From assembly GCA_902765735.1 (NCBI GenBank), contig CACXBB010000004.1:1-64000 (forward strand): a DNA stretch of 64,000 nt, written 5' to 3'. The stretch comes from an uncultured Eubacteriales bacterium (GTDB lineage: Bacteria; Bacillota; Clostridia; Christensenellales; Aristaeellaceae). The notes beneath the pieces are model-generated. The model was not told where the DNA came from and did not search any database. It was given only the letters and a program-made list of their open reading frames with translations. Each line of letters starts with the position of its first letter. Position 1 is the stretch's first letter. Position numbers and translations under genes: made by a program. Of the stretch, positions 46,021 to 54,847 are shown piece after piece.

Positions 46021-46770
46021 TCAGTTCACAATGTGTCCCCTCAGCTTGTTCAGGGAGCGCTCCACCGCGTCCCGGCTGTTGCCCCAGGGCTTGTCCTCGT
46101 TGCGATAGTCGAATTTGCGGGTGAACCACTCCAGCTCGTCGGCGACGCGCTGCAAATTATCGGTTTCAAGGCCGCTCAGCGTCTGAACGAAGCGCTTCAG
46201 CGCCTCCCCGGACAGGTGTTCGGGCGCCATCTTCATAGTTTCTGCGTAGTGCTTCAGGCACATGCCCTTCGACCCCTCCAGCAGGCCCGGGAACTCCGGT
46301 TCGTGTTTGTACATATATAATATGGTATAGATGTAGCGCTTCATGTTGTCGCGGATGCGCTCGCACATCACGCACTTGTCCTCCAGCGCCAGCACCTCGT
46401 CGCCGCAGACCGCCAGCCTCTCGCCCTTCTTGCCGATCACCCGCTTGAACACGGGCTTTGCAGCCTCCGCCGTCGCCGCGGCCACAGCGCTCTCGGCGTT
46501 CTGTCTGAGCCACTTGAGGGTGTTCTTCATGTAGGTGTGGGTCATCAGCGCCAGGCCCAGGCGGTTGCCGGCGTCGAACATCAGTTTGAAATGCTGCCCG
46601 CAGAACCCCTTTTCGTTGACCTCGATGCGCTGGCTGGGCTCCATGACCGAATCCCCGAGGAAATACTCCACGCTGGCGGCCTCCACCCGGTCGCCGATGG
46701 CGCACAGCGGGCACTCGTGATCCTGGCGGTAGACCTCCCAGACCGGCGCGGTATCGATGTGCAGCTTCAT
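46021..46770 (-). CDS. DUF6062-type cysteine-rich protein
   Basis: The 249-residue protein has several metal-ligand-like motifs: CPLCAIGDRVE near residue 20, KGFCGQHFKLMFD, CVMCERIRDNMKR near residue 130, and MCLKHYAETM near 165. This arrangement (CxxC...CxxH, twice) fits the uncharacterised DUF6062 family and suggests two structural metal sites in a helical protein. The ATG follows GGGAGG. No signal peptide or membrane segment. Function unknown. Confidence 0.78.
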   Translation of the reverse strand: MKLHIDTAPVWEVYRQDHECPLCAIGDRVEAASVEYFLGDSVMEPSQRIEVNEKGFCGQHFKLMFDAGNRLGLALMTHTYMKNTLKWLRQNAESAVAAATAEAAKPVFKRVIGKKGERLAVCGDEVLALEDKCVMCERIRDNMKRYIYTILYMYKHEPEFPGLLEGSKGMCLKHYAETMKMAPEHLSGEALKRFVQTLSGLETDNLQRVADELEWFTRKFDYRNEDKPWGNSRDAVERSLNKLRGHIVN

Positions 46771-46784
46771 GGCGATCCTCCCGG

Positions 46785-47198
46785 TCAGGCCTTCTGCTTG
46801 AAGGCGTGGTGGCACTTGCCGCAGGTCACGGTGACCTCGCCCACCTTGCGCGGCAGGCGGAGCCTGGAGTGGCACTCCGGGCACTTGAAGTACTTGTACT
46901 TGCGGATGTTTTTCAGCCGCACGAAGAACTGCCGGACGCTGCCGGAGCTGCCGTGCATCACGGACAGGTATTTCTGATTCTCCGCGTAGCGCTTCTGATG
47001 GTCGCGCGAGAACATGCGGAACATGGCGTAGATGAAGAGTACCATGCTCACGAGCCCCAGCAGGCCCAGGCGCGTCAGGCTGCCGACGATGGACAGCACC
47101 AGCCCCGCGATCAACAGTGCCAGCGAAAACTCGTCCGCCCCGTGGCGCCCGGCCATCAGGCGCCGGAGGCCCGCCTTCAGTTTATCCAGAAATGACAT
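46785..47198 (-). CDS. Membrane protein with C-terminal zinc ribbon
   Basis: The 137-residue protein has one or two hydrophobic segments at about residues 25-60 (FSLALLIAGLVLSIVGSL, then LGLVSMVLFIYAMF) and a C-terminal zinc ribbon, CPECHSRLRLPRKVG followed by TCGKCHHAF. The zinc ribbon resembles those used in protein or nucleic-acid contacts. Its neighbours are the J-domain and DUF6062 genes. No function can be assigned. Confidence 0.8.
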   Translation of the reverse strand: MSFLDKLKAGLRRLMAGRHGADEFSLALLIAGLVLSIVGSLTRLGLLGLVSMVLFIYAMFRMFSRDHQKRYAENQKYLSVMHGSSGSVRQFFVRLKNIRKYKYFKCPECHSRLRLPRKVGEVTVTCGKCHHAFKQKA

Positions 47199-47210
47199 TA
47201 TTAACCTCCT

Positions 47211-47876
47211 TTAGCAAAACAGGAACCGTCCGCCGCAGCAGCAGTTGCACAGCATATTGATGGCGCAGCAGGACAACAGCGGATTGGAGCAGATGGCGGT
47301 GGGCATGGCAAAGCCCTCGCTCTGCCCGTTGGTCTGATAGTACCGGGCATTGCCCTCGATGCGATTGAGCAGGGACCGGTACTCCAAACTGTACGGATTC
47401 ATGCTGACGGCCTGCCGGGCGTAATTCAGCGCGGCGATGCGGTTGCCCACGCCCAGATTGGCCTGTGCGGACAGGAAATACCACTCCGGCCCGCGCTCCT
47501 GCATGCCCTCCAGCAGCCGCAGGGCCTCCGCATAGTGCCCCGACAGGATGTAATTCCGCGCCGCCTGCATGCGGGTATTGCCGGCGTAGGGATCGTCGGC
47601 GCGCCCGGAGGCACCGTAGCCGCCCCAGTCGCCGCCGAAGCCGCCGGCGTTATAGCCGCCCTGGGACGCGCCGTAGCCGCCGTAGGAGGTCCCCTCCCGC
47701 CGCATCTTCATGACGGCGGAGTAGGCCTCGTTGACCTCCTTCATGCGGCGCTCCGCCTCCGCGGAGCCCTGGTTGACGTCCGGGTGATACTTCTTGGCGA
47801 GCGCGCGGTAGGCCTTCTTGATCTCCTCCTCGCTGGCGGAGGGTGAAACGCCCAGCACGCTATAGGGATCCTGCAT
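47211..47876 (-). CDS. J-domain protein with TPR-like helices and Cys-rich tail
   Basis: The 221-residue protein has an N-terminal J domain (residues 1-65, with the HPD motif in YHPDVNQGS), a Gly/Tyr-rich linker (about 72-100), a helical repeat region (about 105-170, [20 protein letters not shown] and [13 protein letters not shown]) and a Cys-rich end, [20 protein letters not shown] proteins recruit Hsp70/DnaK. The unusual tail could bind metal or attach to a membrane. It overlaps the DUF5685 gene by 17 bases, which couples the two. Confidence 0.88.
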   Translation of the reverse strand: MQDPYSVLGVSPSASEEEIKKAYRALAKKYHPDVNQGSAEAERRMKEVNEAYSAVMKMRREGTSYGGYGASQGGYNAGGFGGDWGGYGASGRADDPYAGNTRMQAARNYILSGHYAEALRLLEGMQERGPEWYFLSAQANLGVGNRIAALNYARQAVSMNPYSLEYRSLLNRIEGNARYYQTNGQSEGFAMPTAICSNPLLSCCAINMLCNCCCGGRFLFC

Positions 47877-48723
47877 GATCTCTCTCCTCTTTTTTCCTCG
47901 GATCGCGTTTGTTCCGGATCAGCACGTACTTGCTCCAGATGCCGGAGTACAGTATGTTGCGCAGTATGTCCGCGTCCTGCACGATGGGCAGCAGCTCGAA
48001 CGCGCGGGTCGCGTCGGCCACGGCCATCATCAGCGCGTCGCGGCAGAATTCCTCGTAGTCGGCGCGGTCGCGGCAGGTTTTCAGCGGGTTGTAGCTGCCG
48101 CGCTTGATGTCCCGGGGCAGGTCGTCGTAGGCGTCCATCAGGTAAATGAACCGCCCCAGCCCGTCACCGACGGCGCTCAGCGCGTCGCACCACACGTCCC
48201 CCGCCCTGTACTGGAACAGTCTGCCCAGCATGCGCCCCGTGGCATTCACCGGCAGGTCGATTTCGCAAAGATCCGCCGATTCGATCCGGTGGATCTCGGA
48301 AAGCCAGTCCTCGATGCTGGCACACTGCTCCGGCCATGCCGCCGACACCCGACGGTACGCGCCTTCGAGCATCTTTGCCTCCGCGGCGGCGACGGCGCTT
48401 CTGTCGTCCAGCCAGTTGTCCCGGCACTTGTGGTACGACAGCGCGATGTTCACGTCCGCGCAGTATTCCAGCACCGGCGTGTCGATGTAGTGATGCTGCT
48501 TCAAAGGATGCGCGGCACAGCGCTCCGCGCCCCGGCGCTCGCCCGGCTCGTAGAGGGCGTTGAGCAGCACGGCCAGGAAGGTCATGTCGTAGCTCAGCGT
48601 CAGGCCGCTCATCAGGCCGTGCCGGTGCCTGAGCGTCCGGCACAGGCCGCAGTAGAACTCGCGGAAGCGCGCCTGCCGTTCCTTGGGCAGGTTGTCGGCG
48701 CTTGCTATAATGTACCCAAACAC
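47860..48723 (-). CDS. DUF5685-family protein
   Basis: The 287-residue helical protein starts [12 protein letters not shown] and has Cys motifs [13 protein letters not shown] near residue 30 and [20 protein letters not shown] near 90. A DDLPRD segment near 205 is reminiscent of an isoprenoid-synthase DDxxD motif. It fits DUF5685, an uncharacterised family often beside J-domain genes. The GTG at 48723 follows GGAGGTG by a good gap; the longer upstream frame runs into the promoter region. It heads the Cys-rich operon. Confidence 0.82.
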   Translation of the reverse strand: MFGYIIASADNLPKERQARFREFYCGLCRTLRHRHGLMSGLTLSYDMTFLAVLLNALYEPGERRGAERCAAHPLKQHHYIDTPVLEYCADVNIALSYHKCRDNWLDDRSAVAAAEAKMLEGAYRRVSAAWPEQCASIEDWLSEIHRIESADLCEIDLPVNATGRMLGRLFQYRAGDVWCDALSAVGDGLGRFIYLMDAYDDLPRDIKRGSYNPLKTCRDRADYEEFCRDALMMAVADATRAFELLPIVQDADILRNILYSGIWSKYVLIRNKRDPRKKEERDHAGSL

Positions 48724-48750
48724 GCTCGCCACCTCCGCATTCTGACCTTT

Positions 48751-48782
48751 ATTATAGTGCATCAATGTAAACACAGCGTCAA
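48751..48782 (-). promoter_or_regulatory. Possible promoter of the Cys-rich operon
   Basis: On the minus strand a consensus TATAAT (48756-48751) lies 28 bases upstream of the DUF5685 start; a TTGACG (48782-48777) is 20 bases further up, longer than ideal spacing. Confidence 0.45.
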
Positions 48783-48954
48783 TTCCCGAAAAAATATCAA
48801 AATCCAGCGCACAAACAAAAAAATAAAATATGTATAATATTATGTTTTATTTACAATAATATTATAATATATCCTAATCAGACCATGTTCTGCAAATACA
48901 GACCGAAGTCTGCAAAAAGCGGCTCTTTGCATCATCTTGCAGGATTGCGTCGGG
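48783..48954. promoter_or_regulatory. AT-rich island with paired operator-like direct repeats
   Basis: This stretch is markedly AT-rich in an otherwise GC-rich window. It holds an AATATTATAATATA-type dyad (48830-48871) and two 18-base direct repeats, CAGACCATGTTCTGCAAA (48879-48896) and CAGACCGAAGTCTGCAAA (48899-48916), starting 20 bases apart; the outer bases of each are themselves partly palindromic. It precedes the Cys-rich operon. No gene is seen. Confidence 0.6.
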
Positions 48955-49067
48955 ACTCCCTCAGGCGCTGCGCGCCAGCTCCCTCAGAGAGGGAGCCTTT
49001 GGGTTGCGAAGAAGTATAGCCTCCCTCACAGAGGGAGGTGGCTCGGCGAAGCCGAGACGGAGGGAGT
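48955..49067. repeat. Palindromic intergenic repeat, locus E (inverted orientation)
   Basis: The 113-base element runs ACTCCCTCAGGCGCTGCGCG at one end to CGGAGGGAGT at the other, the reverse orientation of loci C and D. It includes GCTCCCTC and CTCGGCGAAGCCGAG modules. It sits between the Cys-rich operon promoter region and the terminator of the aminotransferase gene. Confidence 0.85.
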
Positions 49068-49098
49068 CGATTCTCCCACAGATTCCCGTGAAGAGCTT

Positions 49099-49128
49099 AA
49101 AAAAGCCACCGCCCGGAGGGGCGATGGC
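49099..49128 (-). terminator. Terminator of the aminotransferase gene
   Basis: On the minus strand GCCATCGCCCC pairs with GGGCGGTGGC and is followed by a T-run (49104-49099). Confidence 0.8.
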
Positions 49129-49151
49129 TCGTGATCAACGGGGATGGGGCT

Positions 49152-50447
49152 TTACTGCGCCTGCTTCTGCTCGATCAGGTGCTTGGCGCTGGCGATGCGC
49201 ACGCACAGCGTGAAGATCTCCACGGCCGTCTTGAGGTCGGCGAGGCTCGGGTAGGTCGGCGCGATGCGGATGTTGGAGTCGTTGGGGTCTTTGCCGTACG
49301 GCCAGGTCGCCCCGGCGGGGGTCATCTTGACGCCGGCCTTCTTGCAAAGCGCCACGATGCTCTTGGCGCACCCGGGCAGGGAGTCGAACATGATGAAATA
49401 CCCGCCCAGCGGCGTGGTCCAGGTGCCGATGTCCAATTCGCCCAGGTCCCGCTCCAGCGTGCTGGTCACGGCCTCGAACTTGGGGCGGATGATGTCGGCG
49501 TGTTTGCGCATGTGCTCCACCATGCCGTGGATGTCCTTGAAGAAGCGCACGTGGCGCAGCTGGTTGACCTTGTCGTGGCCGATGGTCTGGTGGCGCAGGA
49601 AGGTCACGATGTCCTCCATGTTGTTGGGGCTGGTGGCCATGGCCGCGATGCCGCTGCCCGGGAAGGTGATCTTGGAGGTGGAGGAGAACTTGTAGACCAG
49701 ATCGGGGTTCCCGGCGCGCTTGCACTCGGCGAGGATCTCGATCAAGTAGTCCTGACGGTGGTCGTAGAGGTGGTGCAGGCCGTAGGCGTTGTCCCAGAAG
49801 ATGCGGAAATCCTGGGCCGCAGGCTCCAGCCGGGCGAAGCGGCGGACGGTCTCGTCGGAGTAGGAAATGCCCTGGGGGTTGGAGTACTTCGGCACGCACC
49901 AGATGCCCTTGATGGCCTCGTCCTCCCGCACCAGCCTTTCCACCATGTCCATGTCCGGCCCGGTGGGCGTCATGGGCACGGGGATCATGTCGATGCCGAA
50001 GAATTCGGTGATGGCGAAGTGGCGGTCGTAGCCGGGCACGGGACACAGGAACTTCACCTCCGGCAGCTTGCACCAGGGGGTGTTCCCCATCACGCCGTGG
50101 CTCCAGGCGCGGCTGACGGCGTCGAACATCACGTTCAGCGAGGAGTTGCCGTAGATGATGATGTCCTTGGGATTGTTCTCCATCATGTCGCCCAGCAGCT
50201 CGCGGGCCTCCTCGATGCCGGTCAGCTGGCCGTAGTTGCGGCAGTCGGTGCCGTCGTCGCAGGTCAGGTCGGAGGCGGAGCTCAGCACGTCCATCATGCC
50301 CATGGACAGGTCAAGCTGCTCCTGGCACGGGATGCCGCGGCGCATGTCCAGATTGATGCCCAGCGCCTGCACCTTCTTGTACTGGGCCTTCAGCGACGTA
50401 AGCTCCTGATTGAGTTCATCCACGGTCATTTCAACATACGGCTTCAT
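49152..50447 (-). CDS. PLP-dependent aminotransferase, aspartate-type
   Basis: The 431-residue fold-type I aminotransferase has the substrate/PLP residues IYGNSSLNVMFDAV, CVPKYSNPQGISYSDE near residue 205, WDNAYGLHHLYDH and the Schiff-base lysine in KFSSTSKITFPGSG near residue 260. It fits the group annotated as aspartate aminotransferase-like (PF12897 type). The ATG at 50447 has AAAGGA upstream; a longer frame to 50516 is not supported. It probably transfers amino groups between aspartate or similar amino acids and 2-oxoglutarate; the exact substrate is uncertain. It stands alone. Confidence 0.9.
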   Translation of the reverse strand: MKPYVEMTVDELNQELTSLKAQYKKVQALGINLDMRRGIPCQEQLDLSMGMMDVLSSASDLTCDDGTDCRNYGQLTGIEEARELLGDMMENNPKDIIIYGNSSLNVMFDAVSRAWSHGVMGNTPWCKLPEVKFLCPVPGYDRHFAITEFFGIDMIPVPMTPTGPDMDMVERLVREDEAIKGIWCVPKYSNPQGISYSDETVRRFARLEPAAQDFRIFWDNAYGLHHLYDHRQDYLIEILAECKRAGNPDLVYKFSSTSKITFPGSGIAAMATSPNNMEDIVTFLRHQTIGHDKVNQLRHVRFFKDIHGMVEHMRKHADIIRPKFEAVTSTLERDLGELDIGTWTTPLGGYFIMFDSLPGCAKSIVALCKKAGVKMTPAGATWPYGKDPNDSNIRIAPTYPSLADLKTAVEIFTLCVRIASAKHLIEQKQAQ

Positions 50448-50757
50448 GGTCAGTCCTTTCTCTTCCCTCGGGAAGCGCGGACGGCGCCCAACGGATGCGG
50501 AAATATGTATTTTCACCTTTTCAATCCTGCAAAAACCGCGGGGAGGCGTCCTCGGGATAGTGTATTACCAACATATCATATCGGAGAACGTTTTGCAAGT
50601 TAATTGCATGAATCTTTCGTAAATTGCGCATTTTTGGCGCGATAAGCCGCGGATTCGGCATAATAAATGAAGGATGAAGTCATATATCGGAATCAGAACA
50701 AGTGGCCTGATGGGTGATGAAAATGAAGTGAACACCTCGGAATCCTGCGATGACGTG
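50448..50757. other. Intergenic region without a supported gene
   Basis: About 310 bases between the recN terminator and the aminotransferase hold the aminotransferase promoter and leader. I see no coding frame with a ribosome site, and no conserved RNA structure. Confidence 0.6.
50570..50598 (-). promoter_or_regulatory. Promoter of the aminotransferase gene
   Basis: On the minus strand TTGCAA (50598-50593) is followed after 17 bases by TATGTT (50575-50570). The leader is about 110 bases. Confidence 0.55.
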
Positions 50758-50790
50758 CAAAAAAGCATCCCCGGCTCAACCGGGGATGCC
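50758..50790 (-). terminator. Terminator of the recN-end operon
   Basis: GCATCCCCGG and CCGGGGATGC form a 10-base stem followed on the minus strand by six T residues; it lies 8 bases downstream of the recN stop. Confidence 0.88.
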
Positions 50791-50797
50791 TCTTCTC

Positions 50798-52495
50798 TCA
50801 CAGCGCCTGCTTTCGCGCGGCGGCGTCGTCCAGCATGTGCCCCGCGTGGGACAGGCTGCTCTCGCTGTCGTTCGCGCCGCCCACCAGCCGGGACAGCTCC
50901 CGCACCCGGCCCTCCCGGTCCAGCCGGCGGACGTGGGTCTCGGTGCGATCGTCGGTGGACTGCTTTTCCACCAGGAAGTGGGCGTCGCCCAACGCGGCGA
51001 TCTGCGGCAGATGGGTGATGCACAGCACCTGCCGGGTCCGGGCGATCAGACACATCTTCTCGCCCACCACCTGCGCCATGCGGCCGGACACGCCGGTGTC
51101 GATCTCGTCAAACACCATGGCATCCACGCCGTTTCCGTCCATGGAGATGGCCTTGAGCGCCAGCATCACGCGGCTGATCTCGCCGCCGGAGGCGATGTTC
51201 GCCAGCGGCCGCAGAGGTTCGCCGGGGTTGGGCGATATCATGAATTCCACCCGGTCCATGCCGGTCGAAAGGGGCTTGGGCTCAGGCTCCAGACGCACCT
51301 CAAAGCGGGTCTTGGCCATGCCCAGGTCCGATAGCTGCCGGCAGATCTCCCCGCCCAGGCGCTCGGCAGCGGCCTTTCTCAATGCGGTCAGCGCGCCGCA
51401 GGCCTCCCGAAGCTGCCTGTCCGCCTCCTTGTAGCGCTTTTTGAGCGCCGCGACGGATTCATCGCCGGACTTCAGCTCCTCCAGGCGCTTCGCGGCCTCC
51501 TTCCCGAAGGCGATCACTGCCTCCACCGTGGGCCCGTACTTGCGCTGCAGGCGGTCGATGGCGTCCAGCCGCGCGGCCACACGGTCGATCAGCGCCGGGT
51601 CGAACTCCAGATCGTCCGTCAGCGCTTGCAGCTCGTAGCCCACGTCCTGGGCGGCGTAGTAGAGCTCCCGCAGCCTGGCTGCCAGGGCGCCGTACTTGGC
51701 GTCCAAACCGGCGATGCGCTCCATGGCCTCCGCCGACAGCAGCAGCGCCTCCTGGGCGCTGGGGCCCCGTCCCGTGCCCTGATACACCAGTCCGCAGGCG
51801 GTCTCCACGCCGGTTCGGACCTTCTCGGCGTTCTCCAGAAGCGACAGCTTCTGTTTGAGCTTTTCCTCTTCGCCGGGCCTGAGCTTCGCGCCTTCGATCT
51901 CCTGTACCTGAAAGCTCAGCACGTCAAAGAGGCGCTCCTTCTCGGAGACGTCGCTCATCAGCTTCTTGAGCTCCGCGCCGATCTTTCCCCGCGCGGCGTA
52001 CAGCGCCGCCACCGACTCCCGGGCCGCCGCCACCGGCCTGCCGCCGAAGGCGTCCAGGAAATCCAGGTGTTTCGCCGGATTGAGCAGCGTCTGGTGCTCG
52101 TGCTGCCCGTGCACGTCCATCAGCATGACGGTCAGGCTCTTAAGCACGTTCAGCGGCACGATCACCCCGGACACGCGGCAGATGTTGCGCCCGCCGCGGC
52201 TCAGCTCCCGGCGCACGGCGATCATGCCGTCCTCCGCGTCGATGCCCTGCTCCCGGGCGTAGGCCAGGGCGTTTTCGTTGCCGGAGATGTCGAATAGTGC
52301 CTGCACGCTGCCCTTCTCGGCGCCGGTGCGTATGATGTCCCGGTCCGCGCGCCCGCCCAGCGCCAGGTTGACGCTGTCCACCACGATGGACTTGCCCGCG
52401 CCGGTCTCGCCCGTCAACACATTAAACCCCGCGGCAAATTCGATCCGCAGGGATTCAATGAGGGCGATATTCTCAATAGTCAGTTCCAGAAGCAT
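50798..52495 (-). CDS. recN: DNA repair protein RecN
   Basis: The 565-residue SMC-like ATPase has Walker A LTGETGAGKSIVVDSVN near residue 30, a QHEHQTLL segment, a central coiled coil (about 155-370), and the C-terminal signature ASGGEISRVMLALK with Walker B VFDEIDTGVSG. RecN acts in double-strand break repair. It is the last gene of the conserved spore/housekeeping block and follows argR by 15 bases, as in many Firmicutes. Confidence 0.96.
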   Translation of the reverse strand: MLLELTIENIALIESLRIEFAAGFNVLTGETGAGKSIVVDSVNLALGGRADRDIIRTGAEKGSVQALFDISGNENALAYAREQGIDAEDGMIAVRRELSRGGRNICRVSGVIVPLNVLKSLTVMLMDVHGQHEHQTLLNPAKHLDFLDAFGGRPVAAARESVAALYAARGKIGAELKKLMSDVSEKERLFDVLSFQVQEIEGAKLRPGEEEKLKQKLSLLENAEKVRTGVETACGLVYQGTGRGPSAQEALLLSAEAMERIAGLDAKYGALAARLRELYYAAQDVGYELQALTDDLEFDPALIDRVAARLDAIDRLQRKYGPTVEAVIAFGKEAAKRLEELKSGDESVAALKKRYKEADRQLREACGALTALRKAAAERLGGEICRQLSDLGMAKTRFEVRLEPEPKPLSTGMDRVEFMISPNPGEPLRPLANIASGGEISRVMLALKAISMDGNGVDAMVFDEIDTGVSGRMAQVVGEKMCLIARTRQVLCITHLPQIAALGDAHFLVEKQSTDDRTETHVRRLDREGRVRELSRLVGGANDSESSLSHAGHMLDDAAARKQAL

Positions 52496-52510
52496 TCCGT
52501 CCGTCTCCCG

Positions 52511-52963
52511 TCAGGCATTCAGGAGGGCCCTGAGCCGATCCACCAGCGTCGCCACCGCCTCGTCGGAACGGGCGATGATCAGAAGCGTGTTGTCCCCGGC
52601 GATGGTGCCCAGCACCTCGCTCCACTTCATGGAATCGATGGCCTCCCCCGCCGCGTTGGCGCTGGCGCTCAGGGTGTTGATGACCACCAGGTTGTTCACG
52701 GACTCGATATTGACGATGGATTCCGCCAGTATGCGGGCAAAGCGGTCGTTCATGCCCTTTTCGGCGCGCTCCACGGTGGCGTACTTGTAGCCGCCGTTCT
52801 CCGAGAGCACCTTGAGCAGGCGCAGTTCCTTTATATCACGGGACACCGTGGCCTGGGTCACCCGGACGCCGCGCCGCTTCAGCTCCTCGGCCAGCTCCTC
52901 CTGGGTTTCGATGTCCATGGTTTCGATGATTTCCAGTATGAGATTATGGCGTGCGCTCTTCAT
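52511..52963 (-). CDS. argR: Arginine repressor ArgR/AhrC
   Basis: The 150-residue protein has an N-terminal winged-helix DNA-binding domain (TQEELAEELKRRGVRVTQAT followed by VSRDIKEL) and a C-terminal hexamerisation/arginine-binding domain with GTIAGDNTLLIIARSD. ArgR represses arginine synthesis and activates its degradation. No arginine genes are nearby; its position upstream of recN is the usual Firmicutes order. Length is standard. Confidence 0.95.
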   Translation of the reverse strand: MKSARHNLILEIIETMDIETQEELAEELKRRGVRVTQATVSRDIKELRLLKVLSENGGYKYATVERAEKGMNDRFARILAESIVNIESVNNLVVINTLSASANAAGEAIDSMKWSEVLGTIAGDNTLLIIARSDEAVATLVDRLRALLNA

Positions 52964-53010
52964 GCGTAGCAGCCTCCCGGTCTATATAATCAAACAGTAT
53001 CTGACAAGGA

Positions 53011-53862
53011 TCAATGCGTCCATTCTGACAGCTTGCTGCGCAGCAAGCCGAAGTTGTTCCGGCTGGTCAGGCGGATGAACCGCGCCTGCCGGCTGGAACG
53101 GCATATCGTAATCTCCCGGGATGGGTCGTTCATGGGGATGATCCGCCGCCCGTCCAGCACCGCCTGCGCGCCGCCGCGGTCGTCCCGCATGCGCACGGTG
53201 ATGCGGTGCACGGAGGACACCACCACCGGGCGGGCGTTGAGCGTATGGGGGCACACCGGCGTCAGCACGAAGCAGTCCAGCCCCGGCAGCACGATGGGGC
53301 CGCCGGAGGACAGGGAGTACGCGGTGGAGCCCGTCGCCGTGGCGATGATCAGGCCGTCGCCGCTGATGCAGTCCACCAGCGTGCCGTCCGCCTCGTATTC
53401 CAGCGAAAGTATACGCACAGAGGGCGTGGCGCGGGTGAACACGATGTCGTTCAATGCGAACATCTTCAGCTCATCCTGCCCCTCCACGCGCATGGTCATG
53501 CGGGCGTCGATCTGGTAATCGCCGGTGAGCACGCGCTCCAGGGTCGCGTCGCTGAGATCGTTGATCTCAAGCTCCGTCAGAAAGCCCAGTCGGCCGAGGT
53601 TGATCCCCAGGATGGGAATGTCGTAGGGTATCGCCCGGTCCAGCGCGGAGAGGATCGTGCCGTCCCCGCCCAGAACGAACATCACTTCGCATTCCTCGAA
53701 GGCTTCCACGCGCAGACCGGGCACATCAAGATGGTCCGCAAGCTCGCTGTTGACGCAGATTCGGATGCCGCGCTTTTCGAGCATGCCGATTAAGCGAAGG
53801 GCGACCTCATAGCCCGAGCTCTTTGTCGAATTCCAGTGGATTCCAACGCAGCGAACGGACAT
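53011..53862 (-). CDS. nadK: NAD kinase
   Basis: The 283-residue protein has the diagnostic FVLGGDGTILSALD near residue 60 and INLGRLGFLTELE, then SGDGLIIATATGSTAYSLSS with the NAD-binding region. It phosphorylates NAD to NADP. The ATG at 53862 follows GAAGG at about 8 bases. Gene order tlyA-nadK-argR-recN is conserved in Clostridia. Two tandem CCTCTTAATA units lie in the upstream gap. Confidence 0.95.
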   Translation of the reverse strand: MSVRCVGIHWNSTKSSGYEVALRLIGMLEKRGIRICVNSELADHLDVPGLRVEAFEECEVMFVLGGDGTILSALDRAIPYDIPILGINLGRLGFLTELEINDLSDATLERVLTGDYQIDARMTMRVEGQDELKMFALNDIVFTRATPSVRILSLEYEADGTLVDCISGDGLIIATATGSTAYSLSSGGPIVLPGLDCFVLTPVCPHTLNARPVVVSSVHRITVRMRDDRGGAQAVLDGRRIIPMNDPSREITICRSSRQARFIRLTSRNNFGLLRSKLSEWTH

Positions 53863-53968
53863 GTTGCGCACCTTCCTTTGTCGATCATGCACGGATTGAG
53901 AGAACGAAACAAAGCCAAAACATATATTTTGACTTTGCCTGACGATATGCTCCGCGCTTCTGGGAAGC

Positions 53969-53988
53969 CCTCTTAATACCTCTTAATA
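53969..53988. repeat. 10-bp tandem direct repeat upstream of nadK
   Basis: CCTCTTAATA occurs twice without a gap (53969-53978 and 53979-53988), between the tlyA terminator and nadK. It could be a regulatory site or a slip duplication; too short to say. Confidence 0.4.
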
Positions 53989-53999
53989 TACAATATACC

Positions 54000-54028
54000 A
54001 AAGGGGGCCCGAGTTACAAGCCCCCTTT
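54000..54028 (-). terminator. Terminator-like hairpin overlapping the tlyA stop
   Basis: AAAGGGGGC and GCCCCCTTT form a perfect stem whose upstream arm includes the last codons of tlyA. On the minus strand the T-run is short, so termination may be partial, letting some transcripts reach nadK. Confidence 0.55.
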
Positions 54029-54847
54029 GAGCGATTTAAAAAAATTGTCATAAGCGCGGTCGATTGTGACATCCACAGACCAATTATTAACATCCGCGGA
54101 AACATTGTGCCGGTCACAGGCCAGCAGCATCAGGAACTCAATGTTCCCCTCCGGCCCGCGGATGGGCGAATAATCCAGCGCCGCCACGCGCCAGCCCAGC
54201 GTGGGCGCGAACGCCGTGATATCCCGAAGCACCTGCGCGTGCACGCGGCGCTCGCGCACCACGCCCTTCTCGCCCACGTCCGCCCTGTCCGCCTCGAACT
54301 GCGGCTTCACCAGAGCGACGAAGCGCTTGTCCTCCCCCTCCAGCACCGAAAGCGCCGCGGGCAGCACGGCCTTTAACGATATGAAGGACACGTCCGTCGC
54401 GCCGAAGGAGGGCCGGGGGTCGAAGTCCTCCGGCTTCAAAAAACGGGCGTTGGTGCGCTCCATGCACGTGACCCGGGGGTCGCTCCTGAGCCGGTAGTCC
54501 AGCAGGTTGTAGCCCACGTCCACCGCGTAGACCTGTCGCGCGCCGCTTCTGAGCATCACGTCGGTGAAGCCGCCGGTGGAGGCCCCCACGTCCACGCACA
54601 CGCGGTCCCTTATGTCGATCGAAAAGAACTCCAACGCCTTTTTCAGCTTGTGCGCGCCCCGGCTGACGTAGGCGTCCAGCGCGCCCCGCACCCGGAGGAC
54701 GTCGCCCTCGCGCAGGGTCTCGCTGGCGCTCATGATCTTGCGGTCCCCCGCCATCACCCGGCCCTCCATGATCAGCGCCCGCGCAAGCTGTACGGATTCC
54801 AGGTTCATGTCCTCATAGAGCGCCTGGTCGGCGCGCCGCTTCTTCAT
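54014..54847 (-). CDS. tlyA: TlyA-family rRNA methyltransferase/hemolysin-like
   Basis: The 277-residue protein has an N-terminal S4 RNA-binding domain (RRADQALYEDM near residue 4; SASETLREGDVLRVRG) and a Rossmann methyltransferase domain: VCVDVGASTGGFTDVMLRSG near residue 85, AVDVGYNLLDYRLRSDPRV, and FVALVKPQFEADR. TlyA proteins methylate rRNA 2'-O positions. The ATG overlaps the dxs stop by 4 bases; a much longer frame upstream overlaps dxs and is a shadow. Confidence 0.95.
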   Translation of the reverse strand: MKKRRADQALYEDMNLESVQLARALIMEGRVMAGDRKIMSASETLREGDVLRVRGALDAYVSRGAHKLKKALEFFSIDIRDRVCVDVGASTGGFTDVMLRSGARQVYAVDVGYNLLDYRLRSDPRVTCMERTNARFLKPEDFDPRPSFGATDVSFISLKAVLPAALSVLEGEDKRFVALVKPQFEADRADVGEKGVVRERRVHAQVLRDITAFAPTLGWRVAALDYSPIRGPEGNIEFLMLLACDRHNVSADVNNWSVDVTIDRAYDNFFKSLKGGL

